Positions 29,820-39,095 are shown, counted from the stretch's first letter. The stretch is 40,942 bases of DNA from an uncultured Bacteroidales bacterium (GCA_946408345.1 CAMJRR010000022.1:1-40942); one strand, 5' to 3'. A program made the numbers and translations. Notes: generated by a model not told the origin, from the letters alone.

Positions 29820-30245
29820 ATGGATAAAAAAGCCGAAAAAAGGAAAGCTATAGCAGCTTTGAATAAAGTAATAAAGAATAAAATTGACATTGACGATGCA
29901 TTCTTTTGTTCTCTCGGTTCAGTTTGCCTAAAATATGGCAATCCAGGACTGAGTGACAAAAGCTACAAAAAAGGATTTGGTGTTTCGCATATTATTTCCA
30001 AACGCGACTATGAGCATGCGAAAGACCCTAATGTGTTCCCAGAGACAGGCCTCCAGGTTGTAAAAAAGCTCATGGATGTGATAGTTTATGGAACTATAAC
30101 CAAGACAATCCCTGCCAAGCAAACTGTCCATTTGCAAAAAGATGGCTTTGAGGCGGTCATTTCGCAAAACTGGAATGGCGATAAGGTAAACTGGTTGTTG
30201 ACGGGTTGGAAGCAAATAAAAACTCCGACGGTAAGTAATCCTTAA
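29820..30245 (+). CDS. Barnase/EndoU/RelE-like (PBECR-type) nuclease candidate
   Basis: A 141-residue basic protein. After a lysine-rich N-terminus (MDKKAEKRKAIAALNKVIKN), the C-terminal ~85 residues resemble the small RNase-like PBECR domains of phage and mobile-element proteins: KKGFGVSHIISKRDYEHAKD with a His, a helix LQVVKKLMDVIVYGTITK, then KDGFEAVISQNWNGDKVNWL and LTGWKQI. Such domains are thought to act as RNases or toxins. It has no recognisable immunity partner next to it. The ATG at 29820 fits better than 29754. A rho-independent terminator overlaps its last codons. Confidence 0.55.
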   Translation: MDKKAEKRKAIAALNKVIKNKIDIDDAFFCSLGSVCLKYGNPGLSDKSYKKGFGVSHIISKRDYEHAKDPNVFPETGLQVVKKLMDVIVYGTITKTIPAKQTVHLQKDGFEAVISQNWNGDKVNWLLTGWKQIKTPTVSNP

Positions 30246-30270
30246 AGGTCTTTCTCGTCGGAGTGTTTTT
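30222..30270 (+). terminator. Rho-independent terminator
   Basis: ACTCCGACG (30222-30230) pairs with CGTCGGAGT (30256-30264), followed by GTTTTT. The left arm lies within the last codons of the nuclease-like gene. Confidence 0.85.
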
Positions 30271-30715
30271 ATTTCGATGTACCAAACCAGGTTAGTGCTG
30301 CTTTTGGCCTACACATCCGAAGGTTATATTTAGTCGCCAACGGACGGGAGCGAAACTGCTGCAAAATTACAACTTTTCCATGAACTCGCAAGGGGATAGT
30401 CTAAAAACTCTTATTAATTTAAATCTTAATCTGGCGTAATGGAATTTGACGAAAGAAAAACATAAGAGTTTGAAGTGCCAAATTGGCACTTCATGCACAT
30501 CGGTGCAGGCCTTTGCGCCGTCACTGAAATGGCCACCGCGCCAGAGGTGATTTTGGGGATGGTGAAGTGAAAATGGATTTTTGTTTGATGTTATCTTTTT
30601 GATACTTTTTCCCATTTTTTCCGAACAAAAACAGTCTCCCGAGCCGCTCAAAACCAATTGTCTATATGGTTTTGAACTTTTTTGTTCAACATTTTCCAAA
30701 GTTTGTCTATCTTTC
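30271..30715. other. Gene-free stretch upstream of the helicase gene
   Basis: No convincing gene. It holds a 21-bp near-perfect palindrome at 30472-30492. A short GC-richer segment (30493-30570) can encode MHIGAGLCAVTEMATAPEVI but has no upstream gene body; this may be a gene relic. A minus-strand -7-like CAAAATTA at 30362 has no gene behind it. The rest is AT-rich. Confidence 0.5.
30472..30492. repeat. 21-bp palindrome
   Basis: GAAGTGCCAA and TTGGCACTTC flank a single central A, giving perfect 10-bp arms. It has the size and symmetry of a dimeric regulator site. It lies about 270 bp upstream of the helicase promoter. No second copy was noticed. Confidence 0.7.
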
Positions 30716-30717
30716 TT

Positions 30718-30732
30718 TTGCAAGGCTTGCAA
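30718..30732. promoter_or_regulatory. Palindromic operator candidate 1 (helicase operon)
   Basis: TTGCAAG-G-CTTGCAA, perfect 7-bp arms, ends 24 bp before the -7 box at 30757, so it overlaps or adjoins the -33 region. The same palindrome with C in the centre occurs at 35833 and 36960. Confidence 0.6.
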
Positions 30733-30756
30733 ACATTTCAGTAAAGAATTATTTTG

Positions 30757-30764
30757 TAATTTTG
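30757..30764 (+). promoter_or_regulatory. -7 element (TAATTTTG) for the helicase operon
   Basis: TAATTTTG, 24 bp before ATG 30789. It supports 30789 as the real start and argues against an initial GTG at 30880. Confidence 0.75.
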
Positions 30765-30788
30765 GAAATCGAAATAAACACATCGAAA

Positions 30789-33700
30789 ATGCCCCAAAAC
30801 GACAGAATAAACAATACAGAAAGAATTCAAAACGAAGTGTGTTTGGATGGATTCCTAGCCGAGTTCCGTCAGGCTTTACGTGACGAAATCAAGGAAATTG
30901 AAAAAAAACGGACTGTCTTCTATCCAATTGAAAGAAGGACATAGACTTTATTCTTCGAGTGGTTTTTGGTACCAATTCAAAATAGACTATTTGCCTAATA
31001 TTCCAGCAGATACACCATGCAAATTGACTATCGGGAGCGAAGACCATGATGTTACAGTAATTGCTTTTGACGACAGTAGTTTAACAATTGAAGCAAAAGA
31101 AGAACTGCCGAACACTATAGCAGAAGCCAAATTGGAAAACGGCACAACTGTGCTTTTGGAACTTCTTATAAAGCGAATCGAGAATAATTCTACAAAAGCC
31201 AACCCAGCAGGACAAAGAATGATGCAAGCATCCGATGAGGAAATACAAGTAGTTGATCCAAATGGAGACATCTCTTTTGGTGACAATCTCGATGTTGCTC
31301 AAATTGAGGCTATAACAAGTGCAGTGTGCAACAATATGACTTTTATTTGGGGGCCACCAGGAACTGGGAAAACCACTGTCATTTCTCATGTCATTTCCGA
31401 ATTGTTAAGAAGAGAACGGTCGGTCTTACTTGTTTCCCATACCAATTCCGCAGTGAATGGTGCCATAGAAAAAATTGACAAAAAGTATTTTTCAGAACAT
31501 GGTGAAACCGAAAATGAGCAATATCCGATATTGAGACTTGGTGCAGGAGGTAGAGAACTTGAAAGCAGGCTCCAATTAGAAACGCAGATTGAAGTTGCCA
31601 GCCATGATTTGATGCTCGAGAAGGAAAGGCTTGAAAAAGAGTTTGACGAGATTCAAAAGAAGGTTGCCGAATTGAAAATAGTCATTACGGAGTTTAATTG
31701 GATACAAAACACCCAAATCGACACAATCAAGACAATCTCCAATAGCATTTCAGAAGTCTCTCTGTCTATTGACACGAAGAAGAAGCAGCTTGCCTTAATT
31801 CAGCAAGAAGTTCAAACCCAACTTGCCACTCATCCAGAGTATCAAGAAGCACTTGATTTGAAGAATGCCATTAAAAAGGCAGAAAAGGAAATTGCTCTTT
31901 TAGACGACAGAATCAATTCTATTTCATCTGAAATCAATGCTTTAACGGAGAAGGCTCAAGTTTCAAAGGATGAAATCGCAAAATATGAGCAACGCAAGGA
32001 ACTAAAAGAAAAAGAGGCAAAATATTTCACTGAAAAGACAATAAACGAAAAAATAAATGAGTGTAAGAGAAAAGCTGCATTTCTGGTAGAAAGGATTGCA
32101 AAAAATGAAGAACTCATTAAGAAGGCAAGACAGGAAATTCAGCAATATGAAAGCAAAAGTTCCATTGGTAAATTCTTCTCAAGCAAGAAAGACTACGAAC
32201 AAGCCATTGCCACGGTCAGTAGATTAACCGCCAAAAATGAAGAGACACAAAGGGAATTGAAAGTAACAAGGCGCAGCCAAAGTGAGTATGAAACTCAATT
32301 AGTGGAATTGATGTCCATTAAAAGCCGTTTGGCTGACATTCATACATCGAAAACAAGATTAGCTTGGGAAAATGAAATGAAATCATGTAACTCGAAAATT
32401 ACCCAATTACAGAGAGAACTAGAAGAAGAGAAGAATAAAAGAGATAAAGCTATTGAATCAAAAAGAACAGCAAAAGTCTGGCTAGAAGATATCCAAGCCG
32501 TTTGCGACACTATTGACTCATTGTTGGTAAAACTTGACACAACGAAAGCTGAATTAGATTCCCTTCAAAAGAAAAACGATGGTTTTGAAAACTCATTTTC
32601 AAAACTTGTGAATGAAGAGAGAAATCTGTGTTTGGGCATATATTGTATTTACGATGGTTTTCAGCCTAATGACGTTGATAGATTACAAACCGCATTAGAA
32701 AATGCAGAGAATGATATTGTTGGAAAAGACCAAAATACCATTCAAACGGAACTTGATGATTTGGATAGCAAACAAGAAACAATTGTGGTTAAGCAGAAAG
32801 AGATAGACCAAAAAATCGCTGAGATTTCTTTGCAAGTCATCAAACAAGCAAAAGTGATTGGCACAACTTTGACGAAATCATATCTGTCTGATGAAATCCA
32901 AAACCGAACTTTCGACACAATTATTCTTGACGAGGCATCAATGGCGGCCATTCCCGCTTTATGGTGCGCCGCTCAAGTTGCAGAGAAAAACATCGTGATT
33001 GTCGGAGACTTTCTCCAATTGCCACCTATTGTTATCGCCGAAACAGACATGGCAAAGAAATGGCTTGGCAGGGACATATTTAAAGTTAGTGGAGTACAAG
33101 AATTTTTCAAATCAGGCAATTTGAACCTGAAGCCTAATTGCGTCATGTTAAACCGACAATTCCGAATGAAAAAGGAAATTGCCGATGTCGTCAATATGTA
33201 TTACAAAGAGTATAGTGGCCTGTTGTCAGATGACAAATGCAAACCTATTCGTGATGGTGAAAGCGTATTTAAGGAATGGTATAATTATGACTTTGAGAAA
33301 GAATTATATACATCATTTAGAAAAGAACATAGTATTCATTTAATAGATACGCAAAGCCTTGATGCGTGGGTAACAAGTGTTCCTACAGGAAAAACAAAAA
33401 GCAGCAGATTGAATGCTTTTTCTGCTGTGTTGTCTGTGGAACTTGCATTTAAACTATTAGAAAATGTCTTTGCCAATCTTGTTGAACCTGTCAATAATCC
33501 ATTGGTTCTCATAGTTGCTCCATATAAGCCACATGTGAAAAGGATTGAGCAACTAGTTTTTGACAAATACCGTGCAATGGGTTATGCTGAAGACATGAAT
33601 CTCATCAAGGCAGGAACTATCCATAGTTTTCAAGGGAAAGAAGCCGATATTGTTATCTTTGACCTTGTAATAGACGAACCTCACTATATTGCCAATTTGT

Positions 33701-34890
33701 TTATGCAAGACGAAGAGATTAATTTTGAACTCCAAAAGATGTTCAATGTGGCTATAACAAGGGCAAGGTACAAGTTGTTCTTTGTGGGCAATTTCCAATA
33801 TTGTGTGAAGAAGGCGAAATCAAATGCCCTTGGCACATTGTTGAACTATCTCATGTCAAAAAAGGGATACCCGTTAAAAGACGCAAAAACATATTTCCCC
33901 AAAATGACATATACCAGACCATCCACAAAGGGAATACAAGACCTGAAATACATGATGGAAATATGCAAGGAAGACGTGTTTCTTTCGAAACTGAAATCCG
34001 ACATTCAAGCAGCCAAAAAGAAGATAATCATCTACTCGCCTTTTATGACCGAAAAAGCGGTGTCCCCTTTACTTCCGTACTTGAAGGATTCAATTAACAA
34101 TGGATGTAATATAGTTGTTATCACAAAGACTATTGATGAAGTTAGTTCAGGATTACAAAGTCAAAAACGGAAATGCGAATTAGGACTCACACAAAGTGGT
34201 ATCCATATTATCCATAAAAAAGGGATGCACGAAAAGGTAATTATCATTGATGATGATATTGTTTGGATCGGTTCGCTTAATGTGTTGAGTTTTGGTGGTA
34301 CCACTAAAGAAGTCATGTGTAAAATCATCAGCAAGGAGGGCGCAAAGGAATTCGCAGAAATCTTTGACATACAACATGTTCTTGAAGCTACAGACGATGA
34401 AGAGGAACGAAAATGCCCAATTTGTGGCAAAGAAGTGATAATGGCTGAAAGCGACTCTGCTGGTTATTATTGGCGATGCTCAGACAAAGAAGGATGCACT
34501 TGGTCAAGACGACCAGAAGAACAATATCCGCATGATGGTAAACTTGTTTGCCCAAAATGTGGTGGTGAATACTCGTTGTCGATGAAAAACGAGCCAAGAT
34601 GGGTGTGCGAGAATAATCCAAGGCATTATCGAAAAATAAGAAGGTCGGATTTGAAATTGGTAAAGATGTGGGAATCAGTTCCTAAAAAGACTATCAAAGA
34701 GGTTGAGTCATATTTTGATAAATTGGCAAAGAATAAGGGATCTGGCAAGCCCTCAAAACCCAAAAAGAAAGCAAGTCCTTCAAAAGCAAAGTCAAAAAGT
34801 AGCAAGCAAGGTAAAGAAAGAGATTTGTTTTCAAGCCAGGAAAGCAAAGAAAAAGGAGTGAAAAATGATGGTCAGTTAAGTATATTTTAA
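30789..34890 (+). CDS. SF1 helicase-PLD nuclease fusion (Mokosh type II-like), frame broken near the start
   Basis: The protein begins at ATG 30789 (MPQNDRINNTERIQ...) and continues from 30909 in the next frame; an A8 run (30901-30908) separates the frames, and 7 A would give a continuous protein of ~1366 aa. The long second frame alone could start at GTG 30880 (1336 aa; numbering below uses this). Domains: Walker A IWGPPGTGKTTV near 155, a long charged coiled-coil insertion (about 220-620), motif II IILDEASM near 685, motif III VGDFLQLPP near 708, LNRQFRM near 758, AGTIHSFQGKEADIV near 910 and FNVAITRARYK near 955, an UPF1/COG1112-like SF1 set. Then a PLD domain with HEKVIIIDD (HxKx4D) and IGSLN near 1117, and two zinc ribbons (CPICGKEV, CPKCGGEY) near 1180-1240. 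AT-rich. Helicase-PLD fusions of this kind are known as the antiphage protein MkoC. Confidence 0.85.
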
Positions 34891-34895
34891 GAATC

Positions 34896-35822
34896 ATGAA
34901 TGACGAGAATCAAAAGGAATTAAGCGCTCTATTAAATTGCAACGACTTGAAAAGCAGCAAATACATGACAAATACTATGATAGATGGAATGTTTTCCATT
35001 ATCAGAAATTGTCGGAGGTCGAAAACTAGAGCATCGGCAGATGCTAAAAAACTAATGCAAATATTTTTCTTGAAATGCTTAAGTTTTAAGCGTTTGCTTG
35101 ATGGTGTTGGCTATGAACAAAGGATTGGAAATGAGTATTATGCATTGCCTCCGATAATAGACCATCCTACTCTGTTTTCTCTTGTAAGATCTTTATATGA
35201 AGCATTTTGTGCATTTGAACTAATATACATCCTTCCAAATACTGAAGAAAAACGGTTGGTGTTATACAATTTATTCAAAATGCAAAGTCTAAACGAACGC
35301 CAAGGTTATTATCATTGTCTTGGTCGCGAAAAGCAAAAAGAAACCGAAAAGCACGACATTGAATTGTATGGTCAAGAGATTAGGAACACAGATTTGTATA
35401 AAACACTAACTTCTGAAAACAAAAAATCTTTAGAAAATCATATCAAAAACTGTAAATATAGGATAACAATAGATTCTAATAATTCCATTAGAAAGTTTAA
35501 TTGGGATAACTATGGTTTGTTAGGAATTAAAAAAGAGGTCTTTGAAGATTTATATAGTTATCTTAGTTTGAATTCACACCCATCTTTCTTATCGGTTTTG
35601 CAATTTGAAAACGCTTTTGAAATAACCAAACCAGAGAACATTTATTTCGCATGTTCGGCAACTAGATATGCTACAGCGATAATGAGTTTTTATATTGCCG
35701 ATTTTTGCAAATGTTTTCCCGAAACGGATGAGGTCACAAACGAGTGGGATGACATGAAAAAGTTCTTTATAAGCTTTTATAATGAGTGCTACAGAACTCA
35801 CAATGATATTTTGGAGCCATAA
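34896..35822 (+). CDS. Uncharacterised helicase-linked protein
   Basis: A 308-residue protein that I do not recognise. It starts 5 bp after the helicase stop and shares its AT-rich composition, so it is almost certainly co-transcribed. It is helical and soluble-looking, with conserved-looking segments FSLVRSLYEAFCAFELIYIL near residue 90, YSYLSLNSHPSFLSVLQFEN near 225 and IYFACSATRYATAIMSFYIA near 250. The pattern of helical bundles with R, E, H and S-H-P motifs recalls the DUF5677-like group, only loosely. No signal peptide; one C-terminal hydrophobic stretch is probably a buried helix. A partner or regulator of the helicase-PLD protein is the best guess. Confidence 0.7.
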   Translation: MNDENQKELSALLNCNDLKSSKYMTNTMIDGMFSIIRNCRRSKTRASADAKKLMQIFFLKCLSFKRLLDGVGYEQRIGNEYYALPPIIDHPTLFSLVRSLYEAFCAFELIYILPNTEEKRLVLYNLFKMQSLNERQGYYHCLGREKQKETEKHDIELYGQEIRNTDLYKTLTSENKKSLENHIKNCKYRITIDSNNSIRKFNWDNYGLLGIKKEVFEDLYSYLSLNSHPSFLSVLQFENAFEITKPENIYFACSATRYATAIMSFYIADFCKCFPETDEVTNEWDDMKKFFISFYNECYRTHNDILEP

Positions 35823-35832
35823 GCTCAGTTTT

Positions 35833-35847
35833 TGCAAGCCTTGCAAA
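35833..35847. promoter_or_regulatory. Palindromic operator candidate 2
   Basis: TTGCAAG-C-CTTGCAA, 11 bp after the stop of the 308-aa gene. A -7-like TTCCTTTG lies 34 bp downstream at 35882-35889, ahead of the ATG at 35914. Confidence 0.6.
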
Positions 35848-35913
35848 CCGATTTTCCTTGCAGCAATGTAGTGGATGTGTTTCCTTTGCGCACTCTAAAA
35901 CACGCAAACCGTT

Positions 35914-36237
35914 ATGGAAACAACATCAGAAAACAAAAGAAGCGCATCGTTTGTATGCAACAGAAAGGAACTTTATGCCGCATTGAGTGCTGTAAAGATG
36001 CAAAATACGGCAAAACTCACATTCAAAACCAAATTCAATGAACAAAAAATCATGTTGGTCACTTCGCGATTTGAGTTACCCATCACTTGCACGGATTGTA
36101 AAGGTCAAGACACCTCGTTTGCGCTACTGCTTTCCGACATGAAAGCGTATTGCAAAATCGTCCCCGACGAAACCATACGTTTCACATTGGAAGGCGACAT
36201 ACTGCAAATCAATACCACAATATTAAACGTCAAATAA
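35914..36237 (+). CDS. Small protein with possible single sliding-clamp-like domain
   Basis: A 107-residue protein. The order of segments, FVCNRKELYAALSAVKMQNT, LTFKTKFNEQKIMLVTSRFE, TSFALLLSDMKAYCKIVPDE and TIRFTLEGDILQINTTILNV, resembles one domain of the bacterial sliding clamp DnaN (helix, strands, the LL-x-D-x-K helix, then P-D-E and strand-G-D-x-L-x-I). A full DnaN has three such domains (~370 aa). The likeness is by eye and weak. It is followed 16 bp later by the metallophosphoesterase, so these form an operon. Its promoter region carries the shared palindrome. Confidence 0.6.
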   Translation: METTSENKRSASFVCNRKELYAALSAVKMQNTAKLTFKTKFNEQKIMLVTSRFELPITCTDCKGQDTSFALLLSDMKAYCKIVPDETIRFTLEGDILQINTTILNVK

Positions 36238-36253
36238 GCGTTGTATACGTATT

Positions 36254-36949
36254 ATGCCCACATACAACATCATAGGCGACATCCACGGCAGAACCAATTG
36301 GAAGGAATTGGTTGACGAAGACTGCGTCAACATCTTCGTCGGTGACTATTTTGACCCTTATACTTGGATTCCTTTCATTGAGCTGCAGCAAAACTTCCAA
36401 GAGATTATTGATTTGAAGAAGCGATTGCCCGAAAATGTTATCCTGCTCTACGGCAACCACGACTATGAGTACCTTCCAGGTATATCTGAAGAATCAAGCC
36501 GCTTTGACTTTTTGAACGCCAACAAAATCACCAAGCTGCTGACCGAAAACGAATCATTGTTTCACGGTGTCGCCTACGCCATAGGTGAACGATATATTGT
36601 GACCCATGCTGGGATTACCAAGCCTTGGATAAGGAAATACCTGCCCGAAGCCATAGACTTCCTCCCCAGCAAGATGGCAGAAGCTGTCAACACCTTGTGG
36701 CTTAACGACAAGTCCGCTTTCGGCTTTAGGAACAACGCCGATTTTGGAGATTTTTACGGCGAAAGCGTCGAGCATTCGCCCATCTGGGTTCGCCCTGTCT
36801 CGTTTGGCTACTGCAACATTTATAAAAGAACGGATGTAATCCAAATTGTCGGCCACTCGAAGGTAAAGACCATCACCGAAGACGGCAACGCCATTTATGT
36901 GGATTGCTTGGAGTCGATTACCAAGTCGAAGCGGATTATCTGGGAGTGA
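36254..36949 (+). CDS. Calcineurin-like metallophosphoesterase
   Basis: A 231-residue protein with the metal-binding motifs in order: NIIGDIHGR (D9, H11), NIFVGDYFDPYT, ILLYGNHDYEYLPG, RYIVTHAGITKPW and VIQIVGHSKVKT (GHSx in place of GHxH). The set is complete, so the enzyme is likely active on phosphodiesters or phosphoproteins (Ser/Thr phosphatase-like). It is second in an operon with the clamp-like gene, starting 16 bp after it. The next gene has its own palindrome and promoter. Confidence 0.85.
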   Translation: MPTYNIIGDIHGRTNWKELVDEDCVNIFVGDYFDPYTWIPFIELQQNFQEIIDLKKRLPENVILLYGNHDYEYLPGISEESSRFDFLNANKITKLLTENESLFHGVAYAIGERYIVTHAGITKPWIRKYLPEAIDFLPSKMAEAVNTLWLNDKSAFGFRNNADFGDFYGESVEHSPIWVRPVSFGYCNIYKRTDVIQIVGHSKVKTITEDGNAIYVDCLESITKSKRIIWE

Positions 36950-36959
36950 TTTCTGCTTC

Positions 36960-36972
36960 TGCAAGCCTTGCA
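36960..36972. promoter_or_regulatory. Palindromic operator candidate 3
   Basis: TGCAAG-C-CTTGCA, preceded by C and followed by A. A -7-like TTGCTTTG lies 35 bp downstream (37008-37015), the same spacing as at operator 2, ahead of the ATG at 37037. Confidence 0.6.
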
Positions 36973-37036
36973 ATGTCTTTTTTCTTGCTCATTTGCTGAA
37001 AAAGAGTTTGCTTTGCATCCTGAAAAACGAAAACAG

Positions 37037-38005
37037 ATGGAATCGAATAACAACGATGAGAAAAACACCCGAGCACTCCTTGATAACCTGTTTGAGGAAG
37101 TGCGGTCTTTCCAATACGCAAGGGAAGTAAAGGCCTTGTTCGAGTATTGCCGCCGTATGCAGCACTTGTCTGCCTACAATGCGGCTTTGGTTTACACGCA
37201 ACAGCCAGGCAATCGACTGGTGCTTTCAGCAAAGCAGTGGTATAAAGAAAACCGCTTGGTCAAGCCCAATTCCCGACCATTAATTATTCTTCTTCCTTTT
37301 GGACCTGTAGGCTTCGTTTATGACATTAGTGACACAGAGCCTATGTTTGGAAAGGACTCCGATAGCGAAAGGGAACGTCTGTTAGACAAATACATCAACC
37401 ATCCGTATGCCACGAAACACAATGACTTGTTCGGATTCAAAACGGAACTTGACAACATGGAATACAATATGTCTTTCTTCGGCATTAAATACGAGATGAT
37501 GAGGGCGGGAAGCGCGCTCGGTGCCAATATTAGAGTGCACTATAATTCAATTATCGATGTGCCAATAAAAAAGAAAGGCAAACCCGAAGACTTGAAATAC
37601 AACAGCTATTTCTGGCTGGGCGTGAACGACAAAGCAGAAGCAGCCGAAGAGTTGGTCAGTTTGTCCCACGAACTTGGTCACCTGTTTTGCCACCATCTCT
37701 ATGTTGATGACAAGTGGTGGAAACGTAGGAAGTTGGAAGAAAACTCCAAGGAATTTGAAGCCGAATCCACCGCATGGCTAGTATGCTCACGCTTAGGTAT
37801 CGACAGCAGAAGCGTAGAATATCTTTCTGGCTACAAAGATGACGACCAGATACCTCCTGTTAGTTTCGAGAGTATTTTCCGAGCCGTAAATCAAGTGGAA
37901 AACATAATTAAACAGCGGCTGACCTACAGAGACGGCTATCTTTATAAATACGACCGTGTTTTCAAAAAACAGGCCGACACAATTGCCCAACAAGAGCAAT
38001 CATAA
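37037..38005 (+). CDS. Zinc metallopeptidase, ImmA/IrrE-like with ArdC-like N-terminus
   Basis: A 322-residue protein. The N-terminal ~90 residues (FEYCRRMQHLSAYNAALVYT, PGNRLVLSAKQWYKENRLVK, RPLIILLPFGPVGFVYDISD) resemble the ArdC-type ssDNA-binding domain. The C-terminal part holds the zinc-peptidase motif HELGH (H211, E212, H215) in LVSLSHELGHLFCHH and the downstream EFEAESTAWLVCSRLG, as in ImmA/IrrE peptidases. ImmA-type enzymes cleave repressors on DNA damage or element excision; ArdC protects incoming DNA from restriction. The ATG at 37037 is chosen because the earlier in-frame start overlaps the palindrome. Its stop interleaves with that of the convergent gene (TCATAA). Confidence 0.8.
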   Translation: MESNNNDEKNTRALLDNLFEEVRSFQYAREVKALFEYCRRMQHLSAYNAALVYTQQPGNRLVLSAKQWYKENRLVKPNSRPLIILLPFGPVGFVYDISDTEPMFGKDSDSERERLLDKYINHPYATKHNDLFGFKTELDNMEYNMSFFGIKYEMMRAGSALGANIRVHYNSIIDVPIKKKGKPEDLKYNSYFWLGVNDKAEAAEELVSLSHELGHLFCHHLYVDDKWWKRRKLEENSKEFEAESTAWLVCSRLGIDSRSVEYLSGYKDDDQIPPVSFESIFRAVNQVENIIKQRLTYRDGYLYKYDRVFKKQADTIAQQEQS

Positions 38006-39067
38006 ATCACACTGCCAAACGACCAGATTGCGAGGAAGAGCAATGCGTTTTCGTTCACTCTTGAATCCGGTAATATAGTAACTCTTTGCCAATTTCTCAT
38101 CCATTTGTTTTAGAAATGCTTCGCGAATGCGTGAGCACTTCTCGTTGATTGCATTTTGCGTCGGGTCTGTAACTTTGTCTATGCTGTCGCCAATTACCAT
38201 CGAACTTGTCCTATTGGTTATCTTCTCGTAAATGCCACGTAATTCATCCTTGTAATCAACCAAATCTTTGAAATAAATTCCTTCCGGGTGTTTTAGGAAA
38301 AGCAGAAACACAGCCTTTGGCAGTGGCGACATCTCAATGATTTTGTTGCCATAGTCAGGCAGAACAATTTCATAATTTGAGTTAATGGTGACGCTACTGA
38401 GCTTTTCATCTACAGGTACCATACACCTTAGCACGAATTCCTTAAAACCATTGGCGTGGAGTTGCTCCACAAATCTTTTGATTTCGACACTGATTTCTTC
38501 ATCCGAGAAATTTTTGTCGGCCAAGCTCATCTTCTTTTCAAACACTGAATACAGAGTGTCATTTTCTCCAGCCTTTGGGACAGAAAAACCGATTTGGTCA
38601 TTTTGGCTACATTCATTTAACCTTTCTAACAAGACGGGCTTGTATACCTTCATTTGTTCTTCCCATGACATCGTGTCAAAGGAAACCAGTGCAAAATGCT
38701 TATATGTCTTATTCAGTACATTCTCCAAACGCAGGAATCCAGCACCAATTTTGCTAAATTGTTTGACTAACCACGACTTCAACAAATCGTTGCCCAATAA
38801 TGCAACGTCGTCACCCTTCCAATTGGGAAAAAGATAACGAATCTGTTCATCGGTAAAATGTTTGCAAATGTCAGGGATATAGCAAAACTCGTAATCAATC
38901 TCATGAAACCAATCCTTAATCTCGTTCAAGTGCATTTCAATGTATGATGAAAATTCAGAAATGCCGTTTGGGTCATAATAGACAACCTGATTGGGAGCCA
39001 AATAAAACTGTTTTCCCTTAATTCTCACTATTGACTCTCTACCTTTCACATTTTCAATGTCATTCAT
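38000..39067 (-). CDS. Protein of unknown function
   Basis: A 355-residue protein that I do not recognise. It starts with a beta-rich segment (SIVRIKGKQFYLAPNQVVYY), then mixed alpha/beta regions (FALVSFDTMSWEEQMKVYKP), and near the C-terminus a possible winged-helix-like part (PKAVFLLFLKHPEGIYFKDL) with a basic tail (GFKSERKRIALPRN). It has no signal peptide or transmembrane helix. The start at 39067 (MNDIENVKGRES) is set by the -7 box at 39096. It ends convergently with the peptidase gene and may mark the right border of the island. Confidence 0.65.
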   Translation of the reverse strand: MNDIENVKGRESIVRIKGKQFYLAPNQVVYYDPNGISEFSSYIEMHLNEIKDWFHEIDYEFCYIPDICKHFTDEQIRYLFPNWKGDDVALLGNDLLKSWLVKQFSKIGAGFLRLENVLNKTYKHFALVSFDTMSWEEQMKVYKPVLLERLNECSQNDQIGFSVPKAGENDTLYSVFEKKMSLADKNFSDEEISVEIKRFVEQLHANGFKEFVLRCMVPVDEKLSSVTINSNYEIVLPDYGNKIIEMSPLPKAVFLLFLKHPEGIYFKDLVDYKDELRGIYEKITNRTSSMVIGDSIDKVTDPTQNAINEKCSRIREAFLKQMDEKLAKSYYITGFKSERKRIALPRNLVVWQCDL

Positions 39068-39095
39068 AACTGAAATTATGTTGGAAATCACCCGA

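Noticed and set aside
30362..30369. Minus-strand promoter CAAAATTA
   Set aside because: No leftward gene follows; the next gene to the left is rightward. Either a relic or chance.
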